Below, piece after piece: positions 1 through 7,868 of a stretch of DNA of 15,506 nucleotides. The translations under genes and the position numbers were made by a program. Where the stretch lies: contig CAJPSJ010000011.1 of the NCBI GenBank assembly GCA_905373295.1, positions 1-15,506 of the forward strand. The letters run 5' to 3'. Every line of letters begins with the position of its first letter. Position 1 is the stretch's first letter. Below the pieces are notes generated by a model that made no database searches, was not told where the DNA came from, and saw nothing but the letters and a program-made list of their open reading frames with translations. This DNA comes from an uncultured Campylobacter sp. GTDB taxonomy: Bacteria > Campylobacterota > Campylobacteria > Campylobacterales > Campylobacteraceae.

Positions 1-2619
1 TACCGATTGAGCCTCGATGAAAATATAAAATTTGCGCTTGAAAACTCAAAGCTCGAGCTGCAAAGCCTAGAAATTTTGCAAGATCAAAGCTTAATTTCGC
101 TAGACTCGATAAAAATCCCGAGCTTTGAGCTGAATACGGACGTTTCGAATGAAATTTCAGGCGCAGTAGCGATCCCGCAGGTGCTACTTTCGCGCGCAAA
201 ATACGATATGAACGAAACTAAAATTTCCACAGGCTTTGATGGCGCGCGGGTCGCGGATTTTGCGTTGGATTTTAATAAAACAGGGGCAAACTTGCGGCTA
301 AACTCCGCCGTAAAAAGCGTAGATCTAAACCGCTCAAGCTTTGCAAACCCGCAAATTTCGGTCGTCTCAAACGATACTAAAATCACCGAAAATTTTTTGA
401 AATTTAACGCCGAAGGTAACGATACAGCCCTTCATACGGGCTTTGGCGCCTTTAATATCGCGGACACGCAGATTACGCTCGCGCGCAGCGATAAAATTTC
501 ACTCGCCGCAACCGAGCTGGGCGCTTTTAGCTACGACAAAGAGGGCGCGCAAAACGGCGCAAGCCTGAAGTTCGCTAAAATTTCAAACTCCAAAATCGCA
601 AACAAAAACGGAATTTTTAGCGGATTTGAAAGCTTCGGCGTGCAAGGGGTGAAATTTAACGTCGCGGATCTCGATCTGGGCGTGGATAAAATTTTACTAA
701 ACGAGCCGTTTTTCAACTCGGAAGTGGGCGTTAACGGCGCCAAAAGCATAAACGATCTGGCGATTTTAAGCGCGATCTCTAAAAATTCTGCGAGCTCCAA
801 AAAAACGGCGAGCTCTAGCGCCGTAAGCCAAGCGGACGCAAATTCTACGGCAAGCGGCGCAAATTCGGATTCTAAAAAGCCCGCCAAAAGCCCCGCTTTA
901 AAATTTAAGATCGGCGAGGCCTCCGTAATGAGCGCAAAGGCTAAGATCGGCGAGAGCTTTATCGTCAAAAACAACGTGCACGAGATCAAGGATTTCAGCG
1001 CCACGCTAAGCGGGCTAAGCTCGAATTTCGCCGAGCCCTTCGGTATCAAAGCAAGCCTTATCGCGGGCGAAATCACGGCTAGTGCGGACGGCAAGGCTAG
1101 CATCGCGCCGCTTAACATAGGCGTGAACTTTAGCCTAAAGGCGCCGAACTTGGGCGTTTTTAACAAATATATGGCAGAATTTATCGCAGGCTCCATCGCG
1201 GGCGAGCTCACTACGCAAGGGCAGCTGAGGCTTTCAAACGCCTTCTCGCTCGAAGCGAAGCTATCGGGCAAGGGCTTGGCGTTAAGCTCGGGCGGGGATA
1301 AAATTTTCTCCCTTGCATCGCTGAATGTCGCGCAAATCGCGCTGAGCCCAAGCTCCCTCACGCTAAATAAGATCACTCTTGGCTCACCCGCGGCAAATAT
1401 CTCGCTAAATAAAGACAGGCGTTTAAATTTAACTTCGCTGATAAAGCCCGCCGCGCAGGCAAAGCAGGCCGCAAAGCCCGCCGAAGCTGCGCCTAGCAGA
1501 TCCGCAAAAAACGGGGCGAGCTTTGCGTGGAGCGTAAAAAATATCTCGCTTAGCGGCGGAAGTTTAAATTTCACCGACGAGAGCCTAGCAGCGCCCTTTA
1601 AACTACGCATCAGCGATATGAAGGCAAGTATCAGCGAGATAAACCCGAAGCGGGCGGCGGATATCAAATTTAGCTCGCTCGTAAGCGGAAGCGGGTTAGC
1701 GAGCATCACGGCGCGCGCCTATCCGCTGGATTTTAAACGCAAAAGCGATATAAACGTCGTTTTAAAGGAGATCCCGCTTGCGCCCGCATCGCCCTATACC
1801 GCCAAATATATCGGCAACGAAATCGCAGGCGGCAAGTTAAATTTAAAACTTGCCTACAAAATCGACGATGGCAAGCTAAACGCAAGCAATGATCTAAATT
1901 TAGACCGCTTCGAGCTCGGCAAAGAGGTAACGAGCAAGGATGCGCTGAGCCTTCCGATCGGTCTAGCGGTATCGATCCTAAAGGACAGCGACGATCAGAT
2001 CGATATTAGCCTGCCTCTAAGCGGCGCGATGAATGATCCGAAATTTAGCTACGGCGCGCTGGTTTGGGGTGCGGTCAAAAAGCTGCTCTCCGACATCGTG
2101 TTAAGCCCGTTTAGATTTATGGGAAAGATCGCGGGCGTAGATACGAAAAAGCTCGAAAGTATCGATTTTGAGGCGGCAAGCAGTGAAATTTTAATCAGCG
2201 AAAACTCTAAAATCGATGATTTGGCCAAGGTCGCAAAAGCCAAACCCGAACTTAAGATCATCCTAAACTCTGCGTATAACGAAAAGCTCGATACTCACGA
2301 GTTTAAAAGGCGCTCGCTGCAAAATACCCTCACGCTGATGTCCAATAAACAAGGCCTCTCCACGGATGAAGCCATAGCGGCGCTTAAGGTCAAATACGGT
2401 ATCAAATCCGGCGGCGATGAGGCGATGGAGGAGCTGATAAGCGCGCAGAAATTTACCCGTTCGCGTCTTGATGAGTTAGCCCTTGCTAGGGCGACTGCCG
2501 TGCAATCGGCACTCGTGCAGCGCGGCGTAAGCGCCTCTCGCATAGAGATCAAAAAACCGATCGAAGCCGAGCTTAAACAAAACAGCTTTATCCCGCTAAA
2601 TCTCGGCGTAGAGAAGTAG
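1..2619 (+). CDS. AsmA-like DUF748 envelope protein (5' end outside window)
   Basis: This reading frame is open from base 1 to a TAG stop, so the true start lies upstream; the TTG at base 7 is only the first possible start codon inside the window. About 872 residues are visible. The family signature is clear near residues 645-705 (numbering from the TTG), where LPIGLAVSILKD is followed by IDISLPLSGAMNDPKFSYG and a helix ending in SPFRFMGKI. That block is typical of DUF748 proteins, long periplasmic AsmA/TamB-like beta-rich proteins thought to act in outer-membrane lipid handling or envelope integrity. Two low-complexity Ser/Ala/Lys linkers lie near residues 257-298 and 478-503. After the DUF748 block comes an OmpA-like tail containing ALARATAVQSALVQRGVSASRI, which resembles the peptidoglycan-binding OmpA fold. 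Family and location are well supported; the exact role is unknown. Confidence 0.85.
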   Translation, partial: YRLSLDENIKFALENSKLELQSLEILQDQSLISLDSIKIPSFELNTDVSNEISGAVAIPQVLLSRAKYDMNETKISTGFDGARVADFALDFNKTGANLRLNSAVKSVDLNRSSFANPQISVVSNDTKITENFLKFNAEGNDTALHTGFGAFNIADTQITLARSDKISLAATELGAFSYDKEGAQNGASLKFAKISNSKIANKNGIFSGFESFGVQGVKFNVADLDLGVDKILLNEPFFNSEVGVNGAKSINDLAILSAISKNSASSKKTASSSAVSQADANSTASGANSDSKKPAKSPALKFKIGEASVMSAKAKIGESFIVKNNVHEIKDFSATLSGLSSNFAEPFGIKASLIAGEITASADGKASIAPLNIGVNFSLKAPNLGVFNKYMAEFIAGSIAGELTTQGQLRLSNAFSLEAKLSGKGLALSSGGDKIFSLASLNVAQIALSPSSLTLNKITLGSPAANISLNKDRRLNLTSLIKPAAQAKQAAKPAEAAPSRSAKNGASFAWSVKNISLSGGSLNFTDESLAAPFKLRISDMKASISEINPKRAADIKFSSLVSGSGLASITARAYPLDFKRKSDINVVLKEIPLAPASPYTAKYIGNEIAGGKLNLKLAYKIDDGKLNASNDLNLDRFELGKEVTSKDALSLPIGLAVSILKDSDDQIDISLPLSGAMNDPKFSYGALVWGAVKKLLSDIVLSPFRFMGKIAGVDTKKLESIDFEAASSEILISENSKIDDLAKVAKAKPELKIILNSAYNEKLDTHEFKRRSLQNTLTLMSNKQGLSTDEAIAALKVKYGIKSGGDEAMEELISAQKFTRSRLDELALARATAVQSALVQRGVSASRIEIKKPIEAELKQNSFIPLNLGVEK

Positions 2620-2636
2620 TGTAAGCAAAATTTGGC

Positions 2637-2642
2637 TATACT
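2637..2642 (+). promoter_or_regulatory. Possible -10 box upstream of dapB
   Basis: TATACT sits 28 bases before the dapB start in the 50-base gap after the DUF748 gene. Campylobacter sigma-70 promoters depend mainly on the -10 element, so this could start a dapB-purF transcript. No convincing -35 is seen, and read-through from upstream is equally possible. Confidence 0.25.
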
Positions 2643-2669
2643 AAGCGGATCAAATTTAAAGGAACGGCG

Positions 2670-3431
2670 ATGATAAATATAGGAATTCACGGCGGAAGCG
2701 GCAGAATGGGCACGATGATCTACGAATGCCTGAAAAATTTCGATCAGGCGCAAGCAAGCGCGATCTACACGGTCGCGCCGCTTGATTATACGCCGAGCTG
2801 CGCCGTAACGAGCAGCTACGACGAGCTTTTTAGCGGCTGCGACGTCGTGATAGACTTCACGATCCGAGACGGCGCGATAAGCTTAATGAAATTTGCACTT
2901 TCGCACCCAAAGCCGCTTTGCATCGGCACGACGGCTCTGGGCGAGGAGGGCGAGCGGCTACTGCGCGAATGCGGCGCAAAGATGCCCGTACTGCACGCTA
3001 CGAATATGAGCCTGGGCGTCGCGGTGCTAAACAAACTCGTAGCGCTTGCCAGCAGGAGCCTGCGCGACTTTGACTGCGAAATTTTAGAGATGCACCACCG
3101 CCACAAAAAAGATGCTCCGAGCGGCACGGCGATGAGCCTTGCACAAAGCGCCGCAAGCGCACGCGAGCTAAGCCTAAAAGACGTGCGCGTAAGCGGTCGC
3201 GACGGGCTCATCGGCGAGCGCGGTAAGGACGAGATCGCCGTGATGTCGCTGCGCGGCGGCGATATAGTCGGGCGTCACACGGCGGGATTTTACGGAGATG
3301 GCGAATTTATCGAGCTAAATCATACGGCAACTTCGCGCGCGACCTTTGCTAGAGGCGCGATAAAGGCCGCAGTTTGGCTAGCGCCCCAAAATAGCGGGCT
3401 TTACGGTATCGACGACTGCTTAGGAATCTAG
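2670..3431 (+). CDS. dapB: 4-hydroxy-tetrahydrodipicolinate reductase DapB
   Basis: DapB reduces 4-hydroxy-tetrahydrodipicolinate with NAD(P)H in the cytoplasm, the second committed step towards meso-diaminopimelate (peptidoglycan) and lysine. The 253-residue protein opens with a Rossmann dinucleotide loop, [10 protein letters not shown], at residues 5-14. The family signature [13 protein letters not shown] at residues 142-154 holds the catalytic His142 (E. coli His159), the neighbouring His143, and the substrate-binding Lys146 (E. coli Lys163). The length is slightly below the 273 residues of E. coli DapB, as is usual for Campylobacter. The ATG follows AAAGGAACGGCG, a good ribosome binding site. 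It lies 50 bases after the DUF748 gene and upstream of purF; dapB and purF are also neighbours in C. jejuni (from memory). Confidence 0.97.
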   Translation: MINIGIHGGSGRMGTMIYECLKNFDQAQASAIYTVAPLDYTPSCAVTSSYDELFSGCDVVIDFTIRDGAISLMKFALSHPKPLCIGTTALGEEGERLLRECGAKMPVLHATNMSLGVAVLNKLVALASRSLRDFDCEILEMHHRHKKDAPSGTAMSLAQSAASARELSLKDVRVSGRDGLIGERGKDEIAVMSLRGGDIVGRHTAGFYGDGEFIELNHTATSRATFARGAIKAAVWLAPQNSGLYGIDDCLGI

Positions 3432-3459
3432 CGTTTGCGGCTAAATTTAAGAGGAAAAA

Positions 3460-3651
3460 ATGCCAACCAAAGATGAAATTTTAAATTTTTTGCGCAAGCT
3501 AAAGCCGGAGCTTGAAAGCTTTGGAATTTACAAAGTCGGACTATTCGGCAGCTACGCCAAAGGCGGAGCAAATATCGCCGAGAGGTTTAAAATTTCAGCC
3601 GATCTATTTGATGAGGCGCCGACAAAATGCCGGACGGCGAGCCGTCAATGA
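3460..3651 (+). pseudogene. Truncated MNT-type nucleotidyltransferase remnant
   Basis: The 63-residue product starts after a good ribosome binding site (AAGAGG) and reads like a minimal (MNT/MJ0435-type) nucleotidyltransferase: a helical N-terminus, then KVGLFGSYAKGGAN at residues 25-38, the GSx-type nucleotide-binding motif. The Asp-x-Asp that should follow about ten residues later and binds the catalytic metal is missing; the frame runs directly into a segment with SADLFDE (residues 46-52) and ends in an out-of-family tail. An overlapping frame from the ATG at 3627 adds IKQNIDKFLKNKI and stops at 3692, which resembles the displaced C-terminus of the same family. The simplest reading is an internal deletion plus a later frameshift in a former antitoxin-like nucleotidyltransferase. 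No HEPN partner gene is present. Catalytic function is unlikely. Confidence 0.6.
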
Positions 3652-3703
3652 TAAAACAAAATATAGATAAATTTCTAAAAAATAAAATTTAAGAGGTTAG
3701 AAA

Positions 3704-5050
3704 ATGTGCGCAATCGTGGGAGTCATAAATTCCGAAGGTGCGGCTAAGACCGCGTATTACGGGCTTTTTGCCATGCAGCACCGCGGCCAGGAGGCAAGCG
3801 GCATCAGCTCGAGCTTTAATCATCATATCAAAACGATCAAAGCCACGGGGCTCGTGACGGAGGTTTTTAGCCCCGCAAGTTTTGAAATTTTAAAGGGCAA
3901 CATCGCGATCGGCCACAACCGCTACGGCACCGCGGGCGCAGACAGCCTGAAGGACGCGCAGCCGGTAGCTGGCAACTACGCGCTAGGAGAGATCTCGATC
4001 GTTCATAACGGAAATTTGATCAACAAAGACGAAATCCGCCGCAAGCTCGTAAGCGAGGGGGCGATTTTTCAGTCTGGCATGGACACCGAAAATATCCTGC
4101 ACCTCATCGCACGCAGCAAACAGGAGCATCTAAAAGATCGCATCGTCGAAGCTCTGAATCAGTGCGTGGGCGCGTACTCGCTTCTGATCCTGAGCCGCTC
4201 GAAGATGTTTGCCGTGCGCGATCGCTACGGCGTGCGTCCGCTCAGCATCGGTAGGCTCAAAGACGGCGGCTACATCGTAGCAAGCGAGACCTGCGCGTTT
4301 GATCTCGTAGGAGCCGAGTTCATCCGCGACGTGAAACCCGGCGAAATGGTGATCTTCGAAGAGGGCAAGGATGAGTTTAGCTCGGTTCAAATTTTAAAAG
4401 CCGCGGAAGCTAGAATTTGCGCGTTTGAATACATCTACTTTGCGCGCCCAGACAGCGTCGTAGAGGGCAAAAACGTATATGAGGTCAGAAAAAAGCTGGG
4501 CGCTGCGCTCGCGCGAAAATGCGGGAGTTTAAAAGCCGATTTCGTCGTGCCCGTGCCCGATAGCGGCGTGCCGGCGGCGCTAGGTTTCGCGCAAGAGAGC
4601 AAAATCCCCTTTGAGATGGCGATCGTGCGCAACCACTACATCGGCCGCACCTTCATCGAGCCGACGCAAGAGGTGCGAAATTTAAAGGTTAAACTCAAGC
4701 TAAATCCGATCGGCGCGGCACTGCACGGCAAGAGCGTCGTCGTCGTGGACGATAGCATCGTGCGCGGCACCACGAGCAAAAAGATCGTCGAGCTTCTGCG
4801 CCATGCGGGCGCGGCGCGCGTACATATGTGCATCGCAAGCCCGGAGCTAAAGTATCCCGAGCGCTACGGCATCGATACGCCGAGCGTGCGCGAGCTGATC
4901 GCCGCAAATATGAGCACGGATGAAATTTGCAAATTTATAGGCGCCGACAGCCTCACGTTCCTTAGCGTGCCTGAGCTCGTAGAGGCGCTTGGGGGCGAGC
5001 GCAAATACTCGCTCGTAAGCTTCGACGGCGATTATTTCATCAAGGATTAG
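3704..5050 (+). CDS. purF: Amidophosphoribosyltransferase PurF
   Basis: PurF makes 5-phosphoribosylamine from PRPP and glutamine, the first step of de novo purine synthesis, in the cytoplasm. The 448-residue protein begins Met-Cys2; removal of Met exposes the catalytic N-terminal Cys of a class II glutamine amidotransferase domain, followed by AMQHRGQEASGI and later GHNRYGTAG. The C-terminal phosphoribosyltransferase domain carries the PRPP loop VVVVDDSIVRGTTSKK near residues 344-360. There is no propeptide before Cys2. Of the four cysteines that bind the 4Fe-4S cluster in B. subtilis PurF, only the first has an equivalent (Cys239, in ICAFEYIYFARPDS); the second is replaced in YPERYGIDT and the C-terminal Cys pair is absent, so no cluster is expected. 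A ribosome binding site (AAGAGG) precedes the ATG. Confidence 0.97.
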   Translation: MCAIVGVINSEGAAKTAYYGLFAMQHRGQEASGISSSFNHHIKTIKATGLVTEVFSPASFEILKGNIAIGHNRYGTAGADSLKDAQPVAGNYALGEISIVHNGNLINKDEIRRKLVSEGAIFQSGMDTENILHLIARSKQEHLKDRIVEALNQCVGAYSLLILSRSKMFAVRDRYGVRPLSIGRLKDGGYIVASETCAFDLVGAEFIRDVKPGEMVIFEEGKDEFSSVQILKAAEARICAFEYIYFARPDSVVEGKNVYEVRKKLGAALARKCGSLKADFVVPVPDSGVPAALGFAQESKIPFEMAIVRNHYIGRTFIEPTQEVRNLKVKLKLNPIGAALHGKSVVVVDDSIVRGTTSKKIVELLRHAGAARVHMCIASPELKYPERYGIDTPSVRELIAANMSTDEICKFIGADSLTFLSVPELVEALGGERKYSLVSFDGDYFIKD

Positions 5051-5070
5051 CAAATTTAAAGGAGCAAACT

Positions 5071-5427
5071 ATGACAAAATTTAAAATTAAGCGCGTCTAT
5101 GAGAGCGCGGAGAAAGAGGATGGATTTCGCGTACTATGCGACAGACTTTGGCCGCGCGGCATAAAAAAAGACGCGCTGGAGCTTGATATGTGGGCGAAAG
5201 ATATAACGCCTAGCACCGAAATACGCAAGCTTTTCGCGCATAAGCCTGAGAATTTCGCCCATTTTAAGGAGCTTTACTTAGCTGAGCTTGAGCAAAATCC
5301 TGCCGTAGCTGAATTTTTGAAAAAGGTTAAAAACGAGCCGGTCGTCACGTTGCTATACGCTGCAAAAGACGAGCACTGCAACCACGCGATGATTCTGCGT
5401 GATTTTCTGCAAAACAAGGTGCGCTGA
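5071..5427 (+). CDS. DUF488 (YeaO-like) family protein
   Basis: This 118-residue cytoplasmic protein matches the DUF488/YeaO family along its length. It has KRVYESAEKEDGFRVLCDRLWPRG at its N-terminus (residues 8-31, first half quoted for orientation), then WAKDITPSTEIRKLFAH (residues 43-59) and FKELYLAEL (residues 67-75). The family is widespread and uncharacterised; no enzyme reaction has been firmly assigned to it. The ATG lies 20 bases after the purF stop and follows a strong AAAGGAG, so it is probably cotranscribed with purF. Length is normal for the family, and nothing in the sequence looks damaged. Confidence 0.85.
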   Translation: MTKFKIKRVYESAEKEDGFRVLCDRLWPRGIKKDALELDMWAKDITPSTEIRKLFAHKPENFAHFKELYLAELEQNPAVAEFLKKVKNEPVVTLLYAAKDEHCNHAMILRDFLQNKVR

Positions 5428-5449
5428 AATTTTGCGCTCAAAGCGCACC
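5418..5449 (+). terminator. Weak hairpin at the end of the DUF488 gene
   Basis: GGTGCGCT (5418-5425) and AGCGCACC (5442-5449) form a perfect 8-bp inverted repeat with a 16-base loop. A competing tighter hairpin, TGCGCT-CAA-AGCGCA (5433-5447), uses the same right arm. No T-run follows directly, so termination here is uncertain. Confidence 0.3.
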
Positions 5450-5462
5450 GCTCGCCATAATT

Positions 5463-5669
5463 TTAAAGCAAATGTAAAATCGCCTCGCTCGCCAATTCAC
5501 TCGTAAAACCGATGTGCGAGGCGTAAAATTCAGCGAAGAAGCTTAAGCAGAGCGCTCTTAAAGCCTTATCGGGCGCGATTTGAGATAAATTTTCTATCCG
5601 GATGTATACTTCGCAGATGCGCAAAACAAACGCTAAATTTTGCGTCAGAGCTCTAAAAAACGCAGAATT
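5463..5669 (-). pseudogene. Coding-like minus-strand ORF without a start, unrecognised
   Basis: Between a stop at 5670-5672 and a stop at 5463-5465 the minus strand holds 68 uninterrupted codons with protein-like composition: helical, with segments such as FVLRICEVYIRIENLSQIAP and RALCLSFFAEFYASHIGF, ending in SEAILHLL. There is no ATG; the only usable start is a TTG at 5622-5624, and no ribosome binding site precedes it. It runs convergent to the DUF488 gene. I do not recognise the family. It may be the surviving 3' end of a decayed gene, or a chance open frame. The rest of the 5428-5900 gap is AT-rich and shows no other gene. Confidence 0.35.
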
Positions 5670-5864
5670 TTATAAAAAGCAAATAAAATTTCAAGGAAAA
5701 TAACTCGATTTAATATATGCAAATTTAGAATTTCATCTATTTTTTAACGCTACTTTTAATAATGCAAGCTAGGAATTTAAAAAGTGGGCTTAATATAAAT
5801 TCGCAACAAATCAAATTAATTTCTTACATCCGGCATTTTTAAATTTCATTTAAGAATTTGCCGC

Positions 5865-5881
5865 TAATATTCGCCCATAAT
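5865..5881 (+). promoter_or_regulatory. Possible -10 elements for the Mop gene
   Basis: TAATAT (5865-5870) and CATAAT (5876-5881) lie 20-36 bases before the ATG, just ahead of the AGAAGGAG ribosome binding site. Either could be the -10 box of a short-leader promoter in this AT-rich stretch. I saw no clear ModE-like palindrome nearby. Confidence 0.3.
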
Positions 5882-5900
5882 TTTTTAGAAGGAGCCAAAA

Positions 5901-6326
5901 ATGGCAATCAGTGCAAGAAATCAACTTAACGTTGTGATCACAGAGGTAAAAACAGGTGCGGTAAACTCGCTAATCGTAGGCAAAACCAAGGGCGGCGACG
6001 TGCTAAAAGCGACCGTGACGGTTGATTCTGAAACAACTTTGGATTTAAAAGCAGGCAAAGAGGCGGTATTTTTATTTAAAGCCCCAAATGTCATCATCTC
6101 CAAAGGCGAGAACGATCTACGCTTAAGCGCGACCAACCAAATAAAGGGCAAAATCACCGCCGTTAAAGAGGGCGCAATCAATGCTGAAATCGATGTCAGA
6201 ACTGCAGGTGGTGAGAATCTAAGCGCGATCGTCACAAACAGCTCCGTTAAAAATTTGGCGCTAGCAGTCGGCGACGAAGTAACCGCGATCATAAAAGCTA
6301 CTCAAATCATAGTCGGCGTAAAATAA
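5901..6326 (+). CDS. Two-domain Mop/TOBE molybdate-binding protein (molbindin, ModG-like)
   Basis: The 141-residue protein consists of two Mop (TOBE) domains in tandem, residues about 3-68 and 72-139. Each opens with the family pattern: SARNQLNVVITEVKTGAVNS in the first and SATNQIKGKITAVKEGAINA in the second. Each closes with the usual beta-strand ending in a (F/I)KA(P/T)xxII segment. Such di-Mop proteins, like Azotobacter ModG, assemble into rings that bind molybdate or tungstate and are thought to store or buffer the oxyanion in the cytoplasm for molybdopterin enzymes, which Campylobacter uses widely (formate, nitrate and sulfite enzymes). A strong AGAAGGAG precedes the ATG. It stands alone, with no modABC or moa genes beside it, and a hairpin follows 47 bases downstream. 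Function is from family knowledge; the ligand is not proven. Confidence 0.9.
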   Translation: MAISARNQLNVVITEVKTGAVNSLIVGKTKGGDVLKATVTVDSETTLDLKAGKEAVFLFKAPNVIISKGENDLRLSATNQIKGKITAVKEGAINAEIDVRTAGGENLSAIVTNSSVKNLALAVGDEVTAIIKATQIIVGVK

Positions 6327-6373
6327 TCCTGCATTGCGCGAAACGATGTGCACGCTTTAAACATCACAAAATC

Positions 6374-6404
6374 AAGGAGCGAAATTTTATAAATTCTGCT
6401 CCTT
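6374..6404 (+). terminator. Hairpin downstream of the Mop gene, probable terminator
   Basis: AAGGAGC (6374-6380) pairs with GCTCCTT (6398-6404). The stem continues inward through a G-T pair, one mismatch and AATTT/AAATT pairs, giving a long hairpin with a tiny loop. The downstream sequence is pyrimidine-rich (CTTC, then CTCTTTT) but not a clean T-run, so termination is likely rather than certain. Confidence 0.5.
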
Positions 6405-6652
6405 CTTCAAAAATCTCTTTTGATAAATCAAATTTCGTAGCAGCTCAAATCGCGCTATAAGTGCTCTTTTCTCTCATGCGCGCAGATACACCCCGCGCGG
6501 CGACATCCAGCCCCAATCACACCAAGAACGGTCTTACCTATTTTACCTTTTACCGCAGTGCGCATTTTGCGCAGGCTTTGCATCTATGCAGCAGGTAAGC
6601 CCACGCGCGATATATTTATGAAACGCAGACCCACCCTTGCTCTACCTCGCTA

Positions 6653-7222
6653 GGTTATAACGACTTTATTTGCGCGCTCGCTACGCTACTTTGCTCGGTA
6701 GTGACCGATCACCACACTTTTACAGCGGCAGGCTCGGCATATCTTTTCGCAGCGGCGGTGTGATGTTTTGCAAAATACTACGCGATGCGGTAAATTTTAA
6801 AATTTAAACTCTACAAGCGCGACAGAGACCGCTTCACAAAACCCAGACCCGATCCAAAAAGATCACGACACGCACTTCACCCCCTGCTTTGCCGCTTGCT
6901 GCGAAATTTAACCACTCTCGCGCAAATAGGACACGATGAGTTTTACGCCGATGACTGCGAGCCGAACGCCATTCGTGCCTCCATAGATGACAACATTAGC
7001 TAGCCGATGCGCGCGTTTAAATACGCTTATACCTTGTAAGCAATCAACACTGGCTACAACGAGTGCATACACGTATTAGTTAGTCGCAACAGTCCATAGC
7101 GTGTTTTGATTCACTTTAAGCTTTTGTCGATCGGCTCGTTAAAAGGCGTAGATTCCGCGAATAAAATCACTCTTGTAAAATTTCGGCTCATAGCCGCGGG
7201 TAGCGGGCATTTGCTTTGCTAA
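6653..7222 (+). pseudogene. Decayed plus-strand gene, family not recognised
   Basis: The gap from 6327 to 7218 has no intact gene, but the plus strand shows coding-like patches in shifting frames. These are 36 codons at 6653-6760 (GYNDFICALATLLCSV onward), 36 at 6801-6908 (containing NPDPIQKDHDTHFTPC), 34 at 6899-7000 (containing IGHDEFYADDCEPNAIRASI), and a run from the ATG at 7007 to the stop at 7220-7222. That last run is broken by stops at 7037 and about 7115 and contains INTGYNECIHVL and LIHFKLLSIGSLKGVDSANK. Alternating frames and in-frame stops suggest a degraded gene reading towards the convergent oxidoreductase. I cannot name the family. From 6405 to 6652 I see nothing definite. Confidence 0.35.
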
Positions 7223-7767
7223 ATTTGATACTCGCCGGGACTCAACTCGCCTCGCAAAAGCTTACCAAAGCGTGCGGCTGCGGAATCTACGGCATCGCCG
7301 CCAAACTCGCCGGGCTCAAATCCGCCGCTGATAAACGGCACGGTAAAGTCCATCCCGCAGTAGTTTGCCGCAATCTTAAGCGGCGTTAAAATTTCATCCA
7401 TGCTAAAGCCGATCGCACCTTGTTTGGAGTACTCGCTAAGTGGCGTACTAGCACTTAGCGCAAGCTGCAAGACCTTGCCCTTAAGCGCGCCGGAGCCTAC
7501 CAGCTCGTGCGAAAAGACGATGTCGATATAAGCTTTTAGCATAGGCGGCACGTTTAGCCAGTACATCGGGTATAAAAATACGATGCGGTCGGCGCCCAAT
7601 AGCGCGTCTTGCTCTGTGCGAGCGTCGATGCGCGCAGTATCAGTGCCGTAAAGTCCCTCCAAATGGCGCACCTCCACGCTGGCAGCGCCCTTTGCGACCT
7701 GCGATAGGGCTTTGTTCACGCGCGAGGCGGCGAAATTGGGATGCGATAAGATCACGAGCGTTTTCAT
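7219..7767 (-). CDS. Flavodoxin-fold NAD(P)H oxidoreductase (KefF/MdaB-like)
   Basis: The 182-residue cytoplasmic protein has the Flavodoxin_2 fold of NAD(P)H:quinone oxidoreductases. It starts with a beta-strand and phosphate-binding start, MKTLVILSHPNFAASRVNKAL, and carries the FMN/active-site segment FLYPMYWLNVPPMLKAYID at residues about 89-107. A KGKVLQLALSAS strand and a family-like C-terminal half follow (GFSMDEILTPLKIAANYCGM, then a glycine-rich ISGGFEPGEFGG). Relatives reduce quinones or other electrophiles with two electrons and so limit oxidative or electrophile stress; KefF also activates the KefC potassium channel, but no kef gene is seen here. AAAGGA precedes the ATG on the minus strand. 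It faces away from the bcp gene. A damaged paralogue lies at 8918-9491. Confidence 0.85.
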   Translation of the reverse strand: MKTLVILSHPNFAASRVNKALSQVAKGAASVEVRHLEGLYGTDTARIDARTEQDALLGADRIVFLYPMYWLNVPPMLKAYIDIVFSHELVGSGALKGKVLQLALSASTPLSEYSKQGAIGFSMDEILTPLKIAANYCGMDFTVPFISGGFEPGEFGGDAVDSAAARFGKLLRGELSPGEYQI

Positions 7768-7868
7768 CTTATTTCCTTTGTTAAAATTTGCAGAATCATA
7801 TCGTCAAAAAGCTAAAAGTAGATTAAGAGGGGTTGTAAAAATGAAGAGTTGTTTTTTCTTGTGAGTAA

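Noticed and set aside
531..1709. 392-codon open frame on the minus strand
   Set aside because: It lies wholly opposite the DUF748 gene, has no ribosome binding site and a composition expected from the antisense of an Ala/Ser/Lys-rich gene; it is a shadow.
6327..7218. Insertion sequence or prophage remnant
   Set aside because: No terminal inverted repeats, target duplications or transposase/integrase motifs could be seen.
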